Source: Lichina pygmaea
Lineage: Eukaryota > Ascomycota > Lichinomycetes > Lichinales > Lichinaceae
Assembly (NCBI GenBank): GCA_963422465.1
Contig: OY730172.1
Location: 744,001 to 808,000 of the forward strand
DNA: 64,000 nucleotides
Direction of reading: 5' to 3'
The notes beneath the pieces were generated by a model. The model had not been told where the DNA came from. It searched no databases and saw nothing but the letters and a program-made list of their open reading frames with translations. This document shows positions 58,966-64,000 of this stretch, one piece after another. Made by a program: the position numbers and the translations under genes. Position 1 is the first letter of the stretch; each line of letters begins with the position of its first letter.

Positions 58966-59564
58966 TGTTACGACCCAGGGATGGGAGCCACTCATTTATA
59001 GGCAATCAGGCCACGGGCCAGGCAAGAGGACACCATGGAAGTCAAGTGACCAACCAACAAGGGGTCACGTGACTGTCAAGACACACACGGGAGTCTTGAC
59101 GCATGATGCATGAAGCATCAAGACAATCTCACCAGTCTCGACACATGATGCATGAAGCATCAAGACAATCTCACCAGTCTCGACGCATGATGCATGAAGC
59201 ATTGAGACAATCTCACCAGTCTTGACGCAGGGTGCATAACATGGTGGGACTGTCAAGACAATCTCACCCATCTTGACGTCGAGACTGTCGAGACAATCTT
59301 GATTGTCTCGACAGGCCAGCACTATATAGTCCAGCGATAGTTCCCTTATGGAACAATCGTCTTCAACTCATGTTGTGATCCAGACAACTAGATCTACTTC
59401 AATACAATCCTTTGTACGAAGCCATTGATCAGGTGTCACCACCACCACGTTCCACCAAACCCCTTCGCACTCCTTGACACTCCTCTCCTGCGAGAACCAA
59501 CCCGCCTTCCACCTCTCGCCCTAATTCTATACTCGGATAGGACAGTACAGTACAGACCGCAACA
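58966..59564 (+). repeat. 5' LTR of gypsy copy 2
   Basis: 599 bp from TGTTACG to GCAACA, closely similar to 54335-54938. It has a TATA box at about 59322-59329, a minisatellite at about 59075-59240, and an E-box in ggtcacgtgac at 59063-59073. Confidence 0.85.
59098..59240. repeat. LTR minisatellite with a unit of about 42-44 bp
   Basis: Three near-identical units of the form catgaagcatcaagacaatc followed by tcaccagtctcgacgcatga lie in tandem, with decayed partial units after them. The first LTR has the same array with more divergence (about 54480-54620). Confidence 0.8.
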
Positions 59565-62500
59565 CTTTGAAGACCCTCAAGGATGAGTACCTCAGGAGCA
59601 ACCAACCCCAACTTCCCAGATGGAAAGATTAGTGTCGCCAAGCCAGACCTGTTCTATGGTGAAAGAAACAAGGTTGACGACTGGCTCATGCAACTCCAAG
59701 TCTACTTTCAATTCCAACCAGAGACAAAGCTGCCTAAGGAAAAGTGGCCCCTCTTTGCAACCACTTACATGAGAGGCAATACCTATCGATGGATCAAGCC
59801 CTACGTCAACAAACATCTCTCAGGAAACAGAGACCACGACAGCACAACAGAATGGATGACGAAATGGACACAATTCAAGGACAAGATCAAAAGGATCCTT
59901 GGACCATCTAACAAAGACAAAGTGGCTATACGAATGATCCAGCACATCAAACAACAACGCTCAGCCGCAGAGTACACCACGCAGTTCAAACAATACTCAG
60001 TACTGACTGACTGGGACGACGACGCCCTGATGGTCATGTACTGACGTGGACTCAAGGAAAACGTGAAGGATGAAATCACCTTCGATAGATGAGCAGTCGA
60101 CACACTGGATGAACTCATCGCACAAGCAATCGACATTGATGACAAACTATTCGAGCGAGCGATGGAGAAACACCACGACGGAGGATACAGCCGCCCTGCA
60201 TGGCATGTGAGCAACCACTACAAGCCGCCTAACAAGGCACCGCCACATGACCCATATAGCTATACACCCATGGAACTGGATGCAGTCCACCACAAGGGAA
60301 GGTTCACGAAGGGAAGGAACAACAAAAAGGGGAAAGCACTGAAGTGCTATGCCTGTGGCAAGCTAGGCCACATGGCGAAAGACTGTCGTTCAAAGAACAA
60401 GGTGCACTGACAGCAACTTAATACACTCGACAGAGACTGGAATGTCATCAAGCCAGAGGACCCACCAGGAGAGGCTCAGCTATCCCTCGAACAATGGGAC
60501 GACTACAATCAGATATTGGAAGCAGCCCACCAACTGGCAACATCAGGAGGCAAGGACCTACCAGAACAGACAGGTCAGGACAAGGGACAGGAGCCCTTAA
60601 CCACCTCTGATGGGGACCGAGACAAACCCGCGTCTATCAAAGAAGAAATACCACAAGGAAGCTATACTTACAGCATAGACCCACAAAATCTACGGCATGG
60701 TGAACTACAGTGGAGGTTTTGCACAAGGCACTACTGCACCTACCACGAACAACTACGAAGGTACAGAGGACATTCACCCTACCACGCCACCTGCCACAAG
60801 CATTGGGTCAATTGCGAGAAGGATGCGTGTGAGATCCATCTTTGGGACAAACGCCAACACACCACATTCCCCGGGCACACACATGATTGGCACGAACACC
60901 TCATGTTCCTACAGCAAGGCAACAACTACAACTGCTACGTCAACAATTGGCAGTACTGCCTCAAGCCTGGATGTGACAAGCATCAGCAAGACAAATTCAT
61001 GAACAGATTCCTCAGGACTGATGGGAATGGCTGGACCCATTGCCCAGTCAGTGGAAAGACACTTCAATCAGGAAAAGACTGAACTCCCTTGTCAAGGGGT
61101 GACATCGGGAGCTCAACAACATAACCCCTAGCAACGCAAAGCACCTGCGATTGCCTGTGTCACTACACGCCAACACGCCAGTACGGACATACGCACTTGT
61201 TGACTCTGGAGCCAGTGGAAACTACATTTCAAGACAACTTTACAACACCCTCGGCACTGGAAGGAGACGCAAGCAGCAGCCCTATCAGCTCACAATGGCA
61301 AATAGACAGACAGAGCTAGTCTGCCATGAGACGCAGCCAATGGAAATAGTTACCGGACACCATGCTGAAAGAATCCACCTTGATATTGTTGAGTTGGCCA
61401 CTCAGGATATCTATTTGGGGATGCCTTGGCTAAAGAAGCACAACCCAGTTGTTAACTGGAAGACAGGAGTACTCATGTTTAGGAACTGCACTAACAACAC
61501 AGCTCAGACCTGTTACCAGCCGCAGAAGGCGTGGACAGATGAGGGAAGGAGTCCTCAGTGGAACCTCACTGACAGAAAGGACGACTCTCAAAAGAAGAGG
61601 TCTGCCTCGACAGGCACACCCCGGAACCAGGTGGCCAAACAGTCAGAGATGAAGAGAGAGGAAGTTGTTAACCCTCTGGAGATCCCTGAAGAGTACTGAC
61701 CTGGGTATGATAACCTCTTTCAGGAAGAGACAACGACAGCAGTGTTGCCTAAGCACCAACCTTGGGATCATGAGATCAAGTTGCAACCAGGGACAGAGCC
61801 AGGATTTGGACCAATTTACCAGTTATCAGAGAAAGAGCTCCAAGTACTTCGCGAGTACCTGGAGGAAAACCTGAAAAAGAGTTTCATTCGAGAATCTCAA
61901 TCACCAGCAGGATACCCGATACTATTTGCACCAAAGAAAGACAGAAGTCTTCAACTTTGTGTGGATTACAGGAAACTCAACAATATTACCATCAAGAATC
62001 GATATCCGCTGCCAAATGCGAACGAATTGCGAGACAGGATCAGCCAAGCTACAATCTTTACCAAGCTGGACTTGAAAGGAGCATACAACCTGATACACAT
62101 GAAAAAAGGAGAAGAATGGAAGACAGCCTTCAGAACCTGATACAGACACTACAAGTATCTGGTTATGCTATTCGGACTCACAAACGCACCAGCAACATGT
62201 CAAGCATTGATCAACAACGTCATCAGAGCACACCTGGACCAAACAGCTATCACCTACCTGGACGACATTCTTGTCTACTCGAACACGCAACAGGAACATA
62301 CTAAACATGTGAAGGATGTTCTACGATACCTACAAGAGGCAGGGCTCAAGCTCAACCTGAAGAAATGCGAGTTCAACAAACCGGAAGTTGAATTCCTCAG
62401 ATACATCATAGGGATTGAAGGGATCAAGATTGACCCTGAGAAAATCAAAGTGATTCAGCAATAGCCAACACCGACATCAGTTAAGAACTACTCACAGATG

Positions 62501-64000
62501 GCAACACCACTGACAGAACTCACGAAGAAGGACGTGGAGTACCGGTGGACGGAGAGACAACAAAAAGCATTCCAACAGCTCAAGGACACTTGCGCCAAGG
62601 AACCAGTTCTCCTCAACTTCAAGACAGACCAACTGACACGAATCGAGACAGACACTTCAGATCAGGCAGTGGGAGCATGTCTATGCCAACAGGCAGACAG
62701 CAAGTGGCACCCAGTTGCCTACTACTCACGAAAAATAACACAAGTGGAACGAAACTATGATATCCACGATAAAGAGCTACTGGCAGTTGTCAACGCACTT
62801 GAACACTGGAGAGTGTACGCGGAAAGCAGTTCTGAACTCACTATTCTCACAGACCACAAGAATCTGACAACATTCACGACAACCAAGAAGCTGAACAGAT
62901 GGCAAGTCAGATGGGCTGAACTCCTAGGGCAACACAAGTTCAAGATCTTGTACACCCCTGGACAAGACAATAGGAGAGCAGACGCACTAAGCCGACGAAA
63001 AAACCACATGGAAGATGATGAACACCAAGGAACGATCTTACAGCAGGACCAGCAAGGAAACCTGGTGCCCCAGCCACAGATCAACGAGCTCACAGCAGAA
63101 GACACTGAAGAACTAATAAGGAACTACCATGATAACCCAGCACACAGTCACCCAGGAATCTCCAAGACCACAGACCTTATCCAACAGGCAGGGAACAATG
63201 TTATTAACCTCTGACAACATGTCACAAACTACATCAGCAAGTGTCTACTATGCCAGAAAAACAAACATGGAAGACATAAGCCATACAGAGAAGGACACCC
63301 GAACACGATACCGAAAGGCCTGTGGGAAGACGTGTCAATGGACTTCATCACAAAGCTACCCAAGTCCAAAGACCCAGTCACAGGAATCACCTACGACTTG
63401 ATTATGGTGATAGTGGACAGATTCACAAAATATCTAATAGTGGTACCATTCAAGGAAACCCACACAGCAGAACAGTTGGGACACCTTTTACTGGACAGAT
63501 TGGTCAGAGACCACGGAGTTCTGATCACGATCATTACAGACAGAGATAAACTCTTCACATCCAACTACTGGAAGACAATCAGTGCAGCCATGGGAACAAA
63601 ACCCAAAATGTCTACAGCCTATCATCCACGAACTGACAGCCAGACGGAGCGAGCAAACCAAGTCCTGGAGACTTACTTACGGCATTACATCAACAAGACC
63701 CACAGCAATTAGGCACAGTTATTACCGGTGGCACAGCTGGCAATCAACCAGCACAGATCAGACTCAACAAAGGAATCACTATTTTTTGCCAATTTTGGAC
63801 GACATGCGAACATCGGGATGCCAAGCAGAGCTTCACCAAACGCGGAGAAAGCACTCCAACACGACAAGCTCCTACGACAAACACACACGATGATGAGGCA
63901 CTACCTTCAAGAGACCTCAGAAAGAATGCAACGTCAAATGGACAAGAAATCGAAAATGGCATCTCAACTAAAGAAGGGGGATAAAGTCTACCTCCTCACA

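Larger units (their letters stand above)
58966..64000 (+). mobile_element. Ty3/gypsy LTR retrotransposon, copy 2, runs off the right edge
   Basis: Same family as copy 1, inserted in the integrase region of copy 1. Parts: 5' LTR (58966-59564), gag with zinc knuckle (near 60345), protease (near 61200), reverse transcriptase with the YLDDILVYS active site (near 62250), RNase H (near 62640) and integrase (from about 63300). It is better kept than copy 1 but still broken, with roughly eight lesions in view. The 3' end and second LTR lie outside the window, so insertion age cannot be estimated from LTR comparison. Confidence 0.9.

Noticed and set aside
59075-59315. Direct repeats that look like a CRISPR array
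   Set aside because: The units are contiguous without distinct spacers, lie inside an LTR and occur in both LTR copies; this is a eukaryotic genome.

Overview
This is a nuclear window from a filamentous fungus (Dikarya). Evidence: genes with many short GT-AG introns (about 47-190 nt, often GTACGT or GTAAGT donors), GC-rich coding sequence, fungus-specific families (HIR3, ChAPs/Chs5-Arf1-binding protein, RNA14, SEC2) and fungal-type transposons. The Argonaute gene, split into at least 16 exons, leans towards Basidiomycota, but I cannot fix the phylum from sequence alone.

Layout. From 1 to 49.2 kb the window is a normal gene-bearing arm: HIR3 (1-1302, minus, cut by the edge), a ChAPs exomer-type trafficking gene (1699-4473), an acidic nuclear-type protein (6455-7191, minus), nested DNA transposons (8271-9403), a secreted alkaline phosphatase (9725-12208, minus), SEC2 Rab exchange factor (14415-16884, minus), PDCD5 (18039-18711), COQ4 (18830-20072, minus), a candidate secreted protein (20830-21685, minus), a MITE-like element (23010-23800), transketolase (24523-27242), a small MITE (27677-27855), a conserved Ser/Thr-rich protein (28668-29599), eIF2A (30460-33210), a second small secreted candidate (34539-34904, minus), Argonaute (37340-41865, minus), RNA14 (43465-47060, minus) and ASF1 (47890-49151). 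Exon boundaries were worked out by reading frame and splice phase; almost all close without a remainder.

From 50.08 kb to the right edge the window is a transposon island with lower GC: a fold-back structure with a duplicated arm, an 86-bp perfect palindrome joining it to a pogo/Fot-like DNA transposon, a 5'-truncated LINE (Tad-like) inside that transposase with a clear 13-bp target duplication, then two nested Ty3/gypsy elements, the second inserted in the integrase region of the first and running off the right edge. The pogo and the first gypsy copy look mutated mainly by C:G to T:A transitions, as in RIP or deamination decay.

How the genes relate. HIR3 and ASF1 act in one histone deposition pathway though they lie 46 kb apart. 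ChAPs and SEC2 both serve polarised secretion. Argonaute has all four slicer residues, so an RNA-silencing system is probably present in a genome whose repeats also look mutated. Intergenic DNA is unusual: G/C homopolymers of 14-24 bp, TACGTAC-rich tracts carrying a repeated GTACGGAAGTAC core, and CACGTG E-boxes found both upstream of host genes and in the ends of the mobile elements.
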